This document shows positions 10,820-24,600 of a DNA stretch of 64,000 bases, in pieces (the first letter of the stretch is position 1; each line of letters opens with the position of its first letter). The notes beneath the pieces were generated by a model. That model was not told the origin of the DNA and made no database searches. It saw only the letters and a list, made by a program, of their open reading frames with translations. The stretch covers positions 2,062,501 through 2,126,500 of the forward strand of contig CM024191.1 of NCBI GenBank assembly GCA_013433145.1, written 5' to 3'. The position numbers and the translations under genes were made by a program. The stretch is from Ascaris suum. Taxonomy: Eukaryota > Nematoda > Chromadorea > Rhabditida > Ascarididae.

Positions 10820-13800
10820 TTGCTGTGTTTCGCTCACTGATCAACGAGTTTCAAGGAAGAATCAAATTACATCGTAATAATGCATTCACGTTTTACTGAT
10901 CTTACCCTTCTCTTAAATCTCGTGTAAAACTGGTTTTTTTTCATCGACAAAAAGTTTGTTTCATAGATTTTTGAATATAATAGTTGACACTTTCTGGGTA
11001 ACACGATCATCATTCCTCTTCTTTAGTCGAGCATGGCATATGTGACACTTTCATATAAAGTTTTTTTTCCCCGAAAAATCTGGGCCGATTGAACGTTAAT
11101 CCTTATAGAACAACATTTTCGCTGAATATTTTCCAATTAGTGAAATTTGCCCACGGTGTGATAGTCTTTAACTTTTCAACTTACCCAACGATGATGAATT
11201 ATTTACGAAGAGAGTGGTTATAGATATCTACACGTTCATAATACTCAAATAATTCGCGTCCTAAAATGTTTGTTCAGCTGCGCTCTATTTTGACGCATGA
11301 AAAAAATCGATTTGATTATTGCAACATTTTGCGACTTGAATTTCCACATTTTCTTTAGTGGAAATTTTCATCGGTTACTTCTTTTTCTCATTTCTTGAAC
11401 GACAATTACGCCGATTTTCGTTGATAATGTTTTGTTGTTCGCGAGCTGAAATACTGTGACCCTAAAGCAGTAAAGAAGAAAATGAACAAAACGAGAGAAA
11501 CGACACGCCATGTTGATCGGTCGTCTTCTTTCAGCCGAACTCTCGGCGCCAGAATGTCGGGCGCCTTTCATCAACGAAATGGCGTAAGATGTTGTTAGTT
11601 TGCACTCTGCTATACAACTCTGAACTATCTCACTTTTCCATATGCAGAAATTTTCGAGTGGGAAAATTGTTTTGAAAGTGGGCAAATCGGTTGAATAATT
11701 TACTACTCGATTTCCTCACATTCTAACAGTTTCAGTTTACAAATCCTCAACAATTACATTCGAATTAATTTGCTCTAAGAACGTACATGAATGTAGCAAA
11801 TTTTCCATATCCAGTTTTTCGACCAAAAGAATTCATTATTATGATGATTGCATAGTATTGTTTCATAGGTCGATTAGAACTTTGGAGCTTTTCGATTGCT
11901 TCGTATATAATTTGCTTACCTCTTCCTACTTGATGTATAGTGGAAAATTTATAATTTAAGAATATGGAAAATTTGGAAGTTCAAAATCCATTATTCTTCG
12001 CAAATATGAGTCGAATCGTTTTGATTATATCAACTAAAGATTATGAATATGTAAAAACAACACAACAACAACAACAACACTGCGCAACCATTTTTTTTCC
12101 AACTGTGCTGATTGACACATTCGTATATTTCGACAAATTTCTTCATCTAGAACGTTTAAAAGAGTTTTAGAATCTACATAGGAACACGTTGAATTATTCA
12201 ATTGGCTTCTAGTGATTTACAGTCCACTGAAGATATCAACAAGGTACGAAAGAGATGTTTTGCGATCAAACAACTTGGTCACAGTATAGCCTGAGGCGAT
12301 CACTTTACATATTACACGTGCCAACAATAAAACACACTAAAACAGATATGAGTGTTGAGAGGCAATTGTCACCAAGTGAACCTGAACTCTTTTCATTGCA
12401 ATCACAAAGTTCATCTAGTGCGCCAGCATTCCATTCGTATATTAAATCCATACACTCAAGCAGTTTTATATAAGACAGCATGTAGAAAATTTGATCGGTC
12501 AATCACGCTTGTAGAGGAAATTAGCATCAATTGAAATGATACGTTAAAACGCTAACGAAAAATTGCATTATAATAAATCAAAGATCATATTCAAGAAAAC
12601 GTTTTCTGAAGCGAACACATTGAGGCATTCGGTAATAAAAACCACTTCTACGGCATCAAATTTCTCTTTGAATTGCAAACGTTTTTAAAAAACTCAATTA
12701 CTTCCATGGTGAAAATTTTCCGGTTGAGTGGAAAAATAGCGATCCGACGACGAGCAATTTGTTCGAGGTCACATCATCGTTAATACCGTAAATAGAAGTT
12801 TGTGAAAAGCGCTATTAAGACCAGGAGGTGTGTGTTTGAAGATATTGTTGTAGTTGGCATCTCTGTATGATTCTCGCCATCCGACCAGAAGATAATCCTC
12901 CTAATACACCATAAATTCGCCTACATAATTTTATTCTAAGAGTTCATTGCTATTGAAATGAATGTGACATCCACCACTGTGTTGAGGTGTATCGCTTACT
13001 ACTATAGAAAACTTACTGATGCTATTTCACACTTCCTTTCATTTTTTTTCCCCACTTTCAACGGTATCCTTTGTCTTTTGCACGTATTTATTTCTCAGAG
13101 TAATGCGGCCTGGAAGGGTTTCCTCACAAAAAGAAACTACGTTTTCCTACCATCAAAAAGAGGTGTCTTTCCATAGTTTTATTCAACTATCGAAAGATCG
13201 GTATTGAAAAATTACAAACGTTTTTCATCTCAAATATTGCAACAACGTAAAATAAAAAAACCTATCGTTTATCGATGTGGAATCGAAACGAAAATTTTGC
13301 ACGAAATTAGTTTTTTTTTCTTCGTTAAAAGAAATGAGACAAGTTTTTTGCTAAAAACTTGCAATTATTCGTGAGGACGAATAAAGAACGCTCGAAAAGA
13401 CGAAACTTGTAAATTGCGCCACTTTTCAACAACAATTTCAACGCTTCTGGTAAACTGAAGCGCCGCTTTCAATCGCTCTTAAATATATTCAACGAGAAGT
13501 GGAATAAATCAATCAAAGGAAGCTTTAAAAATTTTTCCTCAAACTTACCTGTTAAGTGAAAGCCCTTCCTCTACCTATAGCAGCGCTTTTCCCTAATAAT
13601 TTTCAATGGTTTTTCCAGTCGGATTTTAGGATTTTAGGAAATGTCGCGAGCAAATATTTTGTGTTTTCATCTATTGTGATTTTCAGCGATTCGGTATCCT
13701 GCAAAGAGCTAATATACTCTTAAGAATTTCTCTACTATTATTTAGCCCACAAACGTTATTGAGTGGAAAAGTCGTCTTCTGAAATTCTTTCATCGTTAAA

Positions 13801-14400
13801 AAATTCTCTGAAACGATTTGAAATGGTCAGCAATTCAAATACACAGAATATCATTTCACTTGTTATGATTCCTCATCGCATGAGACGTTCACCTATGTTC
13901 TCTCAAATTAATGAGTTCGAAATCAGGTAGAAAGTGATTGTAGAAAGGGGGTGAATGGCTGGAAGAACCGATGGTAACGATGTAATTAATGAAACGGGCT
14001 CTCATCAACTATAAGCAAAATATGCGAAGATAAAAGTAAACGAATGTTTACTGCAATCAGAAACACAAGTGAGCATTGCTGAGTAGAGGGTTCTCGAAAT
14101 AAATAAAATATAAAACAGTGTATTTTCACTTATGAGGGAGCCGTTATGATTTTTAAAGAAAAATTTGTGAACGTTAGCTAGCCAAAACGCAGGCAATAAT
14201 GGATTGATTGGAAATAATAAGACCGAGAAGTAAAAGAAATGATGGCATTAGTTCTCCTCACATTTTCATTTTTAGTCAATAACAGGGAAAACTAGGTCAT
14301 GCTTGTGCAGTCTTTTAAAAATCAACCTGTCGTACAGGAAGAAGGTAGAAATAATAGGCAGGTTGTGGACAAATAGCAAACTAGCGGATCGTTAGAACAA
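10820..14400. other. Non-coding AT-rich stretch
   Basis: No supported gene. The minus-strand frame at 11368-11685 (105 codons) has no domain I can name. A short (CAA)n run sits at about 12058-12079. Many T-rich runs and AATAAA-like words occur by composition alone. Confidence 0.5.
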
Positions 14401-14479
14401 AGTGGGTGTGTGGAGGAGAAAAAGACAAATAAAGGTTGATGAGAGGATGAGCCAAGTGAAAGAATTAATCAATGAAATG

Positions 14480-15000
14480 AAGCAGTTGTACTATTCGATA
14501 GCAAGGAATGGAATTATAAAACAACGAGGAAAAAGCTGATTGTTGCCTATGTTAGGCGCTATTTCCGGCTGAAGGTAGCCGCTCTTTCACCTTCCATCCC
14601 AACTAAGAGGATATCAGAACGTTATGAGTAGCCGTGTGACTGCGTAGAGCAAGAGTTGTGGAGAGATGAAGCTGGGTTATGTGCTGCTCAAGAAGCTGCC
14701 ACTAAGAGTTTTGTTGGTGCAGCAAGAAATACGACGATAGCTTATACACACAGCTGGGATGGCAGAGTTATCGTGAAGAGCGCACAAGCAACACTAGACG
14801 TGATGCACTAAGAGAGAAGGCTTTGCAACATATCAACAATCAGGACAGGAATACTTTCCATGCACATGAAAGCACAGGTGCTGTGCCTCATGAGGTCCTG
14901 CATTCCGAGCATTCTAAATCTATTGTGCTTCTGCAAAGTAAAACTGAGACGCACATTAGGAAGGCATGTTGCTGAAGAATTCCTTTGTGGGTGCTAAAGT
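14480..15000 (+). mobile_element. BEL/Pao LTR retrotransposon pol relic
   Basis: In changing frames the plus strand reads FDSKEWNYKTTRKKLIVAYVRRYF with RLKVAALSPSIPTKR (about 14488-14605), then TTIAYTHSWDGRVIVK, then LQHINNQDRNTFHAHEST with AVPHEVLHSEHSKSIVLL (about 14820-14935). This order, with a VAYVLRF-like helix followed by a Leu-Asn/Gln-x-x-D-R-N-T-F-H-A-H-type segment and a PHE-x-x-x-P-type segment, resembles the RNase H to integrase linker of nematode BEL/Pao polyproteins. Several stops and shifts show that it is dead. No flanking long terminal repeats were spotted. The family call is from memory of the domain order. Confidence 0.55.
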
Positions 15001-15004
15001 GATT

Positions 15005-16880
15005 TTTCACGAAAAGAAGAAACGAGTAATTCGATGGCTCATGCTTCATATAAGCACAAATTTGGCGTCAATTATAACTTATATGATGCAAAAGATTTGA
15101 CATTATCTGAAGCAGGGAACTGCAATTTCTAAAATAGAAACGCGGTTGAAAAGCACTTCAAAACTGAAATCATTTAATCAAAGAAGTTAGTCATCTAAAC
15201 ATAAAGTTATTGAAACATCCCAGCATTGGTCCATATTCTTTATTTTAAAATGTCGGATCGAAAAAATTATTTCAATCCCAAGGTGGTCTATTTTTCCTTC
15301 GTTGATTATGCGGCATAATGTTCACTTTAAAAAAAAAAGATCCTTGAGGTCTTTTTTGCAAACCAATTCCTCAGTATAAGCAGATATCTTTAAATTGGCG
15401 GTGATTTCAATAATAATATGTTTTATCACTCCCTCAAACAACGATATTCGTCTTTAGATTAACACATACATTAAACCTAAACGTTAATTATCTCACCAAA
15501 GTCGTCTTTGAATATAGGCTATCTCAAAGCAGAATAAGCACTGAAACACTTTCATTTATGACGTAATCCGGAACGCGTATCCCCAACCCGCAATTATACG
15601 TCTGTTTTTACGGATCAGGAAAAGTCACAGGTCGTTGTCCCATTCCCCCACATCTCCTTCCCCTCCTTTGCTATTCTTCTTCCTTGAAGATTATTGCCCA
15701 CGACTGCAAGCTGCCGACTTCCAATAAGCACGCATTTCAAGCCGATCATTTATAGATGAGTGTTGATGCGTTGAAGTGGGCTACTATAGTTTTTATGTAA
15801 AGGTTCGAAAGTGCAGCTAAGTTTCCGCTAGACTGAAATTCACACAAGCTTGCAAAGTCTAGAATGTTGCAACTGATCGCTTATTCGAGCCTTTTGGAAT
15901 TTCGTATAGGTTGCAATCCAACAAATGTGGAAAATTATAAGGGCGACCCTTTCCTCATTTATGCGTTATCTTTGAAAAATTTTGGAATTCCCGTACGCCT
16001 GAATCTTATAAGCGTGCTTTAACAGGGATTTATATAACTACGATTATTTTATATGTTCGCAAACAACTGTAAAAAGTATTAATCGTAATTTGCTTTAAAT
16101 TCTCATCGCTTTCACAAATTATGCTGAAAGTAATATTTCAAATTCAGATGAAACTTTCATCTAGCACATTTCCAGATGTGATTTCTTATGTGCGACGAAC
16201 TAAACACCTATGAGGTATAACCCAATGTGTGCAACTCTTCCGCGTTGCTCAACTCTTAGGGTTCTTTAGTTTCCATTTTTTTTTTTTTTTGCGGTCTCGT
16301 TTTCAACTAGCACAAATGAAATGCACTTAGTTATTTGTTGAGCCTATTCGTAGAAAAACTATTCTATCAGTTTTAGAGAAATGCTTCAAAGTTGGCGAAG
16401 CGTCAAGCAAGAAATATTTTTAACTTTCAAATACGGTTTACTAGTTTTTTTTTCTCGATCTTTTTAAACGTTGCTTTACATTTCTTGTCATAAGTAACCA
16501 GATATTCATGCATGTTGCAACTCTAGGTCATGAATTCACAGTGATTTTCTCTCCATCTTGCCCTATCCTCTCCCATATCCCCCTTCCCTCTTACTCATCC
16601 ACTGCCGCCCTATGTCTGCAATGATAACCGGAGACGGTAATCTGCTAAGGAAATTGTTGCGCGCCTTTTGGTTGGAAAGGCGTAATAAGAGCGGCTAATC
16701 GTTTTTTTTTTCGTAGAAGCTGGTGGGTTAGTTTTCGATGAATTTAAGTGTAAAGTGGAACCCGTTATTATGATTGATTTTCTGCGTTTACGACAAGCAT
16801 ATTTCCGCTCATCAATTCGTTGTTCCCTCCACTGATCTGTATTGTCACAGGGTCATTTATTTTTAATTTCGCAAATTATT
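15005..16880. other. Non-coding AT-rich stretch
   Basis: No gene evidence. There is a pyrimidine-rich patch at about 15640-15680 and another at about 16550-16610, and long T runs near 16278-16291 and 16445-16455. Nothing else was recognised. Confidence 0.5.
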
Positions 16881-16908
16881 CCACTGTTAGTCGTGTTGCA
16901 AAATTTCC

Positions 16909-17151
16909 ATGCAATATCGACTATGGTGTAGCGATAGCGAGATTTGCTTCTATTTAATACTGTTGATGATCGCCTGTTTAGCTGGTGATATCACCTGTTT
17001 AATCTATTCGAGGATCGTACCTGGAGTCGGCTATATGTGTTTACCTTACGTGTTAAACAGCTGCATGTTGTTGTTCATTCTTATCGTTATTTTGAGTTCT
17101 CCAGCAAGAAAGAAGCTTGTTTATGCACAGTTTTCAAGTTCGACAAGCTGA
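16909..17151 (+). CDS. Possible chemoreceptor (7TM) C-terminal exon
   Basis: The 80-codon frame starting at an ATG at 16909 holds two hydrophobic segments. Residues about 12-33 include CFYLILLMIACLAGDITCLIY and residues about 40-62 include YMCLPYVLNSCMLLFILIVI. They are separated by a short loop with RIVPG and followed by PARKKLVYAQFSS. A penultimate and last membrane helix with a Pro in the last one, then a basic patch after it, is the usual end of nematode serpentine receptors, which sense chemicals at ciliated neurons. The frame can also be entered through a CCACTGTTAG acceptor at 16890. The other five or so helices were not found within a few kilobases, so this could be an isolated exon of a long-intron gene or a fragment. 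The specific receptor class is not claimed. Confidence 0.33.
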   Translation: MQYRLWCSDSEICFYLILLMIACLAGDITCLIYSRIVPGVGYMCLPYVLNSCMLLFILIVILSSPARKKLVYAQFSSSTS

Positions 17152-17223
17152 ACGAGCAATCCGACTTGCATATCGCTTGTTTCACTTTATATTATCTTAC
17201 GGTAGGCATTTGTTTACTCAGCT

Positions 17224-17336
17224 CGGAAAGAGGATAGGGAAAGGGGAAGGTGGATGTGTATGGAGGTGGGAGTGGTGGAACCTGAATGGAAGGGGGGCTG
17301 TTAGGAGAGGAAGAGGAATGGGGAGGGAAAGAAGGT
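17224..17336 (+). repeat. Purine-rich (G/A) tract
   Basis: About 110 bases are dominated by G and A with several GGGG and one GGGGGG run. The tract is imperfect, with scattered T and C. It could form triplex or G-quadruplex structure when transcribed or melted. Confidence 0.6.
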
Positions 17337-17339
17337 GAA

Positions 17340-20300
17340 CGTTCATTGCTTTCACGTTAGCATCAACGCAAATAAACACGAAATATTGCTATGAGCTAGA
17401 GCAGTGCTTATGGGGGAAGGGTCACAGTAGCGTTCACATATGTTGTTGCTGCTCGATACAGTAATTCTTCCGCTCTTCTCATTAGTAAATTACCGTTCAA
17501 AGGTATATCAAGATGAAATTGCAGAATGATTGTTGATCTTTTAATGCTCACATGATTTGAGGTGTTCTTCAGTTGTCACTTGACATATGATGACGAGAAT
17601 TTTTTTCGTCAATTTTTTTAAATGCGATTTCCTCGATGCATCGAAAAAAAAAAAGAAACGGAAAGGAAATGCAATACTATTTGATCGCTTCACTACGTTT
17701 TAAGACAGAATTAATTCTCGAAGAGCTGACGAATCTCTAGAGGAAATTAGTAATGCGGCTAGATAGAACTGCGTAAACGGTGGCAATTATACCTTGATCA
17801 TCCTTGATCATCTTTGCAATTTTATTTGCAAACATTTTTTTTAAAACTCTTTTCAATCGGAATAGAATTATGTAACATAATGGTCACACGTTATTATATA
17901 CTAAAAGGGAAATTATTACGTCACTATGAATGAATTCATTCACAAATAAGCTTCAATAGGCGATGGAGTGGGGGAGGAAGGCCGAAGGGGAGGTGTATGA
18001 TTTCGTGTAGTGCTATTCATTTTTTAAAAAAAAAGGGTAAGACTTTCGTGAAATATCGAAGCATCTTGCGCGATTCACTTCAGTCAAACGTATTGAAATG
18101 CGCGGAATTATCTCCAGTGGTGTTAACAACTCTCGTATAAGACGATCCAATGTAAAACCATATAATCATCTTGTTTTGCGCAAAATTGGCTCTTTAAGCT
18201 TTAATGTTTTTTTTTTTTCACGTTCAAGTTCTATTGTCGCAATGATTCCATTGTTGACGAGATTTCTGTAATCAGTGAATGAAGTTGATCGAGTGAGCTT
18301 TTGAAATAACCCTCAAATAGAATCAAAAATCTTGTTTATTCATATAATTTGATGTAGTGTTTACACTATAGGCTTGTTGTTTATGAAACATTCTAAGTAG
18401 TTGATCGCAATCATAACTTGATTTTTTTTTTTTTGTGGAAAATTAAAGAATAAGAATTAGCGTTCGATCAACGAAAGATACGAGAAAACGTTCAAATTAG
18501 AACTCTATGACAAATTTACAGCAAAAAACTTTATGAATTTTTTTTTTTTTAAATTGCAACAACAATTCCGCTTTTCATATCGTTTTAGCATTTCGTGCGT
18601 ATTAAAGAAATAAGCTTACAATTGCATCGAAAATGTAATACTTCGATCAATAAATATACTTCAACAATAATGAATAATGTTAGAGAGTAATTATCAAAAC
18701 AATGAGATCATCTTATCATTATCATACAAATTTCTGCCAATAGTTACATCAAAGAGCTTACAAAAATAATATTACCATAATAAAAATCCATCTGTAAATG
18801 CGCATATTCAAGAGACAAAACTTAAACGTTTTCTGTCAACTTTGCACTATGCTCGACGTTAAACTCGATTCAAGGTGAAGAGAAGTTAACGAAATGAAGT
18901 TATATACTCGGTTCATCTGCGTTCTGTGTTGTTCCCCCTCGAAATTCTTTGCCACATCAAATGGTTATAGCCGGCAACTTGTTGCGTTTAAAGTGGCGCT
19001 TAGAGCAGTGCGATCTGTCAGCAATATGAGCTGCTCGACGGTGGAAATTATAATTTTACCCGCCGTATTTTCTCATGGTAATGTCTGCATTCTCGCATGT
19101 CTCAAATCTATATGATTTCTGCCTTTCTGCCATTCTTTCTTGCTTTTTTTGGAGAAGGGGGGGGGGGGGGGAGCGAGGAGAGGGAGTTAACAATAGCTCT
19201 GTGCATTATTTATGATCAGCGATGATTTGTTATTTGTTCTTATGATCAGTGTTTATTTGTTTGCAGAATTATTTTCTCGAATGCATGTTCTATGCATTCC
19301 TCATTATAAAATAAGGATGTTTCTTATATTTAAAATCGGTCTTTTATGCAACACCGTATAGAATTGCATTGCTTTTATGAACCGTTTCAATTTGCGGATA
19401 TATAAGCATTTGCTATGAATGATGCGGAATATTGTTTTAATTTAACCGATCCCACAAAATGATTGTTCACGAAATTAGAAAACCATTGAACGTGGAAGAA
19501 TTGACGCCTAATCAGATTCGTTTGTTTCTCATTTATTTCATCACAAACGTACTCTACTAAGAGAACGAATAAAGATCATACGACAGGTGTAAAACTAATT
19601 GGGAAAGCATTGTAAAATTAACCACATGAGCGATGAGTCTAAAAGTGCATCTCTCGAAGGAAATTTCAAGAGACAATTTACGTATTCAAAAGACTAGAAC
19701 TATAGAGATATTTTCGCTCTGTTTTGTCTAAGTCGAATTTTTTGATTGTGTTTAGAACTTCTCGAAGTGATAACATTTTTAAGAAGCTTCTCGAAAAATT
19801 TAAGGCCTTTATTAAGCGGCGATTAAATTCAATTCAAATTTTATTAAAGTTTATTGTATGCGAAAAAAAAAAGTTTTTTTCTTCTTAAACGTTTATTGCA
19901 TTTACGTCCCAACAATAGGCGAAATTTTTCTTATGCAAATCAACAAAGTTACGCATCCTTAGTACACTATATACTTGACCCCATCATAGCAGCCAGTAGA
20001 ATTCGAACTTTGTTCTTCGACGGTGTCGAATAGTAGCTCGCACCTATCCTATCATTTATGCAAATTTCCATTTTGTCACGAGAGTGAAAAAATAACCCAT
20101 TTAAACAGCTAATTTTTGCTAAAGAAATTATTGGACTTTTGCATATAAAGTGTTTCAAGCGGCGACTCTTCCACCCAACTATAGTTGCCTTTATACTATA
20201 CATGGTGGCTATCACATAAATAATGAGCTAAGTTGTTTCTCATAATTTCGTAATTAAGCGATATATCGGTGTAAAATTTTCGAGAGGAGCAATTTTAAAA

Positions 20301-21545
20301 GTTCTTAAAATTCAATAAGTAACAAACGTTCAAAATTCATAATTTTCCATTCGCAACTGATGATGTCTTAGAAGATGCTTCACAAAACGGGTACATTGCT
20401 TGAGAAATCAAAAGCAATCTATGCGTTCATCATCTAGCCACAATAATTTAAAAGAGAACAAAGGGCATTTTCAATGATCAAATGTCATCGTCAAAAGTGG
20501 TCCTTGTCTTGCACCTATGTACCTGAGATTTGCAATAGTCGAATGTAAAAAGAGACACATCACGGTTCGTATCAAATAGAAATCACCACTAGAACCAACA
20601 GCTAATGACACGTATAACAGAGAATTCTATCAAATTTTTTTTTTCTTAGGTTAAACCCGAAGGTAATGCGATGACGTTATTCTAGTAATGTTTTTTGCAT
20701 CTAAACGTAGAGCAAAACCGGTGATTGTTTTTCATCAAGTATAAGCAGCTCTAATAGTAGTTAGAACGTTAGCGCCGCTAGGCTTTCTTTTCTATGATTC
20801 ATTTTGCGTGCATAAATTACTTGCCTTATGTTGGCTGCCAAAATGATGTTATAGCACTTAAATCCATCGTGTAATCGCATTTTTTTTTTCGGCAGTAATT
20901 TCCTAGGGCCTAGGGTTTATTGAGCGACGAATAAGATAGACGATATGAAGGAACTGATGAAAGATCTAGCTGTTGATTTCTTCTGAGTACAGATTTAGTA
21001 CGATTTGCCACATAACACAACTTGATTTGTTCTTTGATTCTTTAAATGCTATAAAGTCAATTTCTTTTTTCGGAAATGCCCTTGCAAGTTATCTCGTGAC
21101 GATCATCATTTAATAGTTTTCATTGGAAGATCTTAAATTTCAACGCATCAAAGTACACAGAAAATATTTTTAATTAGCCGGGGAGAGGAAGGTGAGCAGA
21201 GAAGAGGAAGTTGGAGGAAAGGGAGTGTAGATTAAAACAACAGTCTCATTATTTCATTCGACGATCTTAATCTCATTTGTTATTCTGCGCTTTCTTTGAC
21301 GTTGCACTCAAACGTATTTTCGCTGATAGATTTCTATTGAAAACGGCAATCGGATAAAACAAATGAAAATTATTGATAAAACCTTATTTTTGCATATTTC
21401 AATGTTTTACAATCACTCATTTTCTCTATATTAGTAAATTACTTTCGGATATTTCAAATGCTCAAAAACTGAGATCTTTATGTGAAGCAAAGAAAAAAAC
21501 TTCTACGCTAAGATAACTGGCATCTAAAATCTACAGATATGTTAA
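17340..21545. other. Non-coding AT-rich stretch
   Basis: No supported gene. The frames at 18894-19115 (plus) and 19967-20215 (minus) have no recognisable motif or clean splice sites. A G15 run lies at 19157-19171. Confidence 0.5.
19157..19171 (+). repeat. Poly-G tract (15 G)
   Basis: An uninterrupted run of 15 G. Such tracts are known in C. elegans to need the helicase DOG-1/FANCJ for stable copying; here only the tract itself is seen. Confidence 0.85.

Positions 21546-21548
<3 letters not shown>

Positions 21549-21637
<89 letters not shown>
21549..21637. repeat. (TC)n/(GA)n microsatellite, about 44 units
   Basis: A perfect dinucleotide array of about 89 bases. It produces an Arg-Glu repeat frame on the minus strand, which is not a gene. 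Confidence 0.97.
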
Positions 21638-21639
<2 letters not shown>

Positions 21640-21643
<4 letters not shown>

Positions 21644-24600
21644 TCCCAATATAATTCATTAGCCCGTTTTTTAATAATCCACTTTTTATAAGCTCATTAA
21701 AGGCTTTATTTTGTATCATTGAAATGTATAATTGTGCATTTTTTGCGCTTTTAGTTAAATGCCAAAAGTGGCGCCTTAGTGCCAGACGTTATCGTTGCGC
21801 TTTATGAATATTAAACGAATAGCAGAAGTTGCACACTAGACGATAGATTTAAATTTGAAATTTTTTAGTTAAAAATAACGGTAAAAATAACGTCAATAAA
21901 TAAAAATTTCCGTTTAATGCTATGATGATTTTGCATTTTCAGAATATTTTAAGTGTTTCATTCAACTAATTCGTCGTTAGAGATTTTCCCTTTAAAGCGA
22001 TGACAAAAATTAGCCAATAAGTATTAAAAAATACTTGTTTACTTGTTGTGGAATCAATGAGCGAGAACAAACAGAAATTAAAACAATTGAAATGCATTTG
22101 TCGAGTAACGCCACAATGAACGATCACACATTGCAATACCATCTAGTTGACCGAAAGTATTTCACATTCTCGCAAATTCCATTAGACATAATTCTTATCG
22201 CTAGACCAAATCGAGTGAAGCAGATCATCGCATTTTATAAGTAACGCCATAAAAACATAAAAGACAACAATGAGTTAGTGAAAGAAAGAGTAACATCGTC
22301 GGTTGGACTGCCAGAAGGATGAACAAAGAAATTTAGGAGCAGGAGGTGGTAAAAGACGAAGAGAAGAGCGCAAAACGGCACTATCTAGAAACGACAACAA
22401 GTTGGAGGCGTCATGGTAGTGACTCGAGAGCATCGCACCAGTGGACGCTGATAGTTTTTGACAACCCCACGTCGGGGCCAGCACCGTCGAAGTTCCGAGC
22501 GCAATCACTCAAAAAATGATGCTCATTGAGCAGTAAACCAACGAATGGATACATGATCTTATCGGAGTATGATGTCAAGAATTTCCACTTCAGTTTTTTT
22601 CAGCCGAACAATTGGTAGCAATGCTTGTCTGTTTTCTTAAATTGGAAAAATATAAGTATGCGACTTCCGTAAAAAATAGAAAGATAGCCTCTAAATTTAA
22701 CAGCTATTCTTATCCTAAACCTTGTCCATGTCCATTTTCCATAGTTGATTTTAATTGCTAATTTCTTATGTGGTTTTGCATTGGAACTCAAATTGAAAAT
22801 TATATCGGTGCAAGAATGTTTAAATTGGCTAAACTTAAATAGTTGTGTGTGCGTTAAAAATGTAATGAGAATAGCTATAAGCGAACATGAAAGTTTCGAG
22901 GAAAATTTTCACAACTGATGAGTAATAAATGAAATATAGAGATAGGATCATCGCAAATTTATACAAGCGTCGCAAAAAAAAAAAAAAAACAGCTTAGACG
23001 ATAGAAAACACTAAAAAAAAATCTAAGCATTGATAGCTGAACGAAGATGCATTTATACAAGCGGAAGTGATAACATTTATACAAGTGGTGATAACTATAC
23101 AATTTATAAGTGAAAAACTTCGAAAGTGGTGATAACATTTATATACAAGCGGAATATTCTTTCTTTAACGGCTAATGAAAGAGCATTTCTCTTATTGCAC
23201 CCTTAAAGGATATTCTCCGAGAAATTGGAAAATTAATTTCAAAGTAAAGTACCATTTATTTTAGTAGATTAATAGCACATTCAAGTCATTTATTTGTGCT
23301 TATGAAAAACGGTAATAGAATTTAGCTCTTACATTTTTTAAAGCATTTTGTCGGGCCAAGTTTAAAGCGGATTAGAAAGCTTCTCGCTCCAATTGGCGGA
23401 AAATAGTGATCGCTAATTTTAAAAAGAAAAAGGGGAGGGATATCATCATATGTAAATGCTATAGGATGTTTCTTCATAGCCCTACTTGGACTACATTATT
23501 TCGTTAGCTATTCACAGTAATTATCAACGATAAGTTGATCGTTATTAAGGTTGTTTTTGTTTTCGTTTTCGTTTTTGTTTTTGTTTTTTCGGCAGTGAAT
23601 AAGGTTCTTTTTCGGTCGCAGTAAATGATAGAAATGAAAAGTTGCATTTATTGGAACGATGAAAGAGTGCAATGATCCGTTGTTGCTTAAAAAATTATAC
23701 CAATAAGAAAAACGCTCAATTTTGTTCATTTTTATTTTTGATGTGTTCATCAAATATGCTCATCGCTATTATGTGTGGAATATTTGAAAGAATGCCCTTT
23801 CATATAATCGCATATTCGTTGTGCTCTTTTCGTTGATTGCGTAAATTTATTAAAAGAGTGTAACATTTGAATTTAACTCTATTCGCCGAAATATTTCATT
23901 CTCATTTTAACTATAGGATGAACGTGTAATCTATTCATAGTGAATTCCTTCATGCATTATGTGAATTCCTTTATGCCTCATTTAATAAATAAATCACTGT
24001 AATATTTGTCAGAATTACAAAAGAACGGATATCACAAGATGACCTTTTTGTCCACTCTCAAGCGCACTTGAAAGGTTCATTGCAATGCAGCTTCGTCACT
24101 TGATGCCATGGCTTCAGGCACAGACAACGATCTATTCTCTCTAGAATTGCGTTTACAGACTGGCATTAACAACCAGCACTAATTCTAAACAAAGAAAAAG
24201 TACAGCCGAGCACTACATGCCTCGTAGTTTTGAAAATTAGAAGGATTTTTTATCTGCAAAAGAAACCAGTGTGGTGACGAGAACAGCGATCTGAAATGAA
24301 TGTATTCATTCATCGACTTTTGCCACAGAGGAAAATGAGGGAAAATTAAATATGCAAATTTCCTGAAAACTATAAAAATTGTGCACTGTATATTCGAAGC
24401 AGAGAAAAAAGCATGAACGAAAAGATGATTGTGTCATGATATTTCATAGTGTTGCGATTGCTTCGAATGATCGAGAGTGTTGTCGAAGTTGTGTTGTCAA
24501 GCGGTACATCTCATTCGTATGCCAGTAGTTTAGCGGCATAAAGAATTTTGTCACTTTCACGGCAAGCACTTGCATCTCTCATAGATGCAGAATGAAAACT

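Noticed and set aside
21531..21719. Minus-strand frame with an Arg-Glu repeat
   Set aside because: It is a translation of the (TC)n microsatellite.
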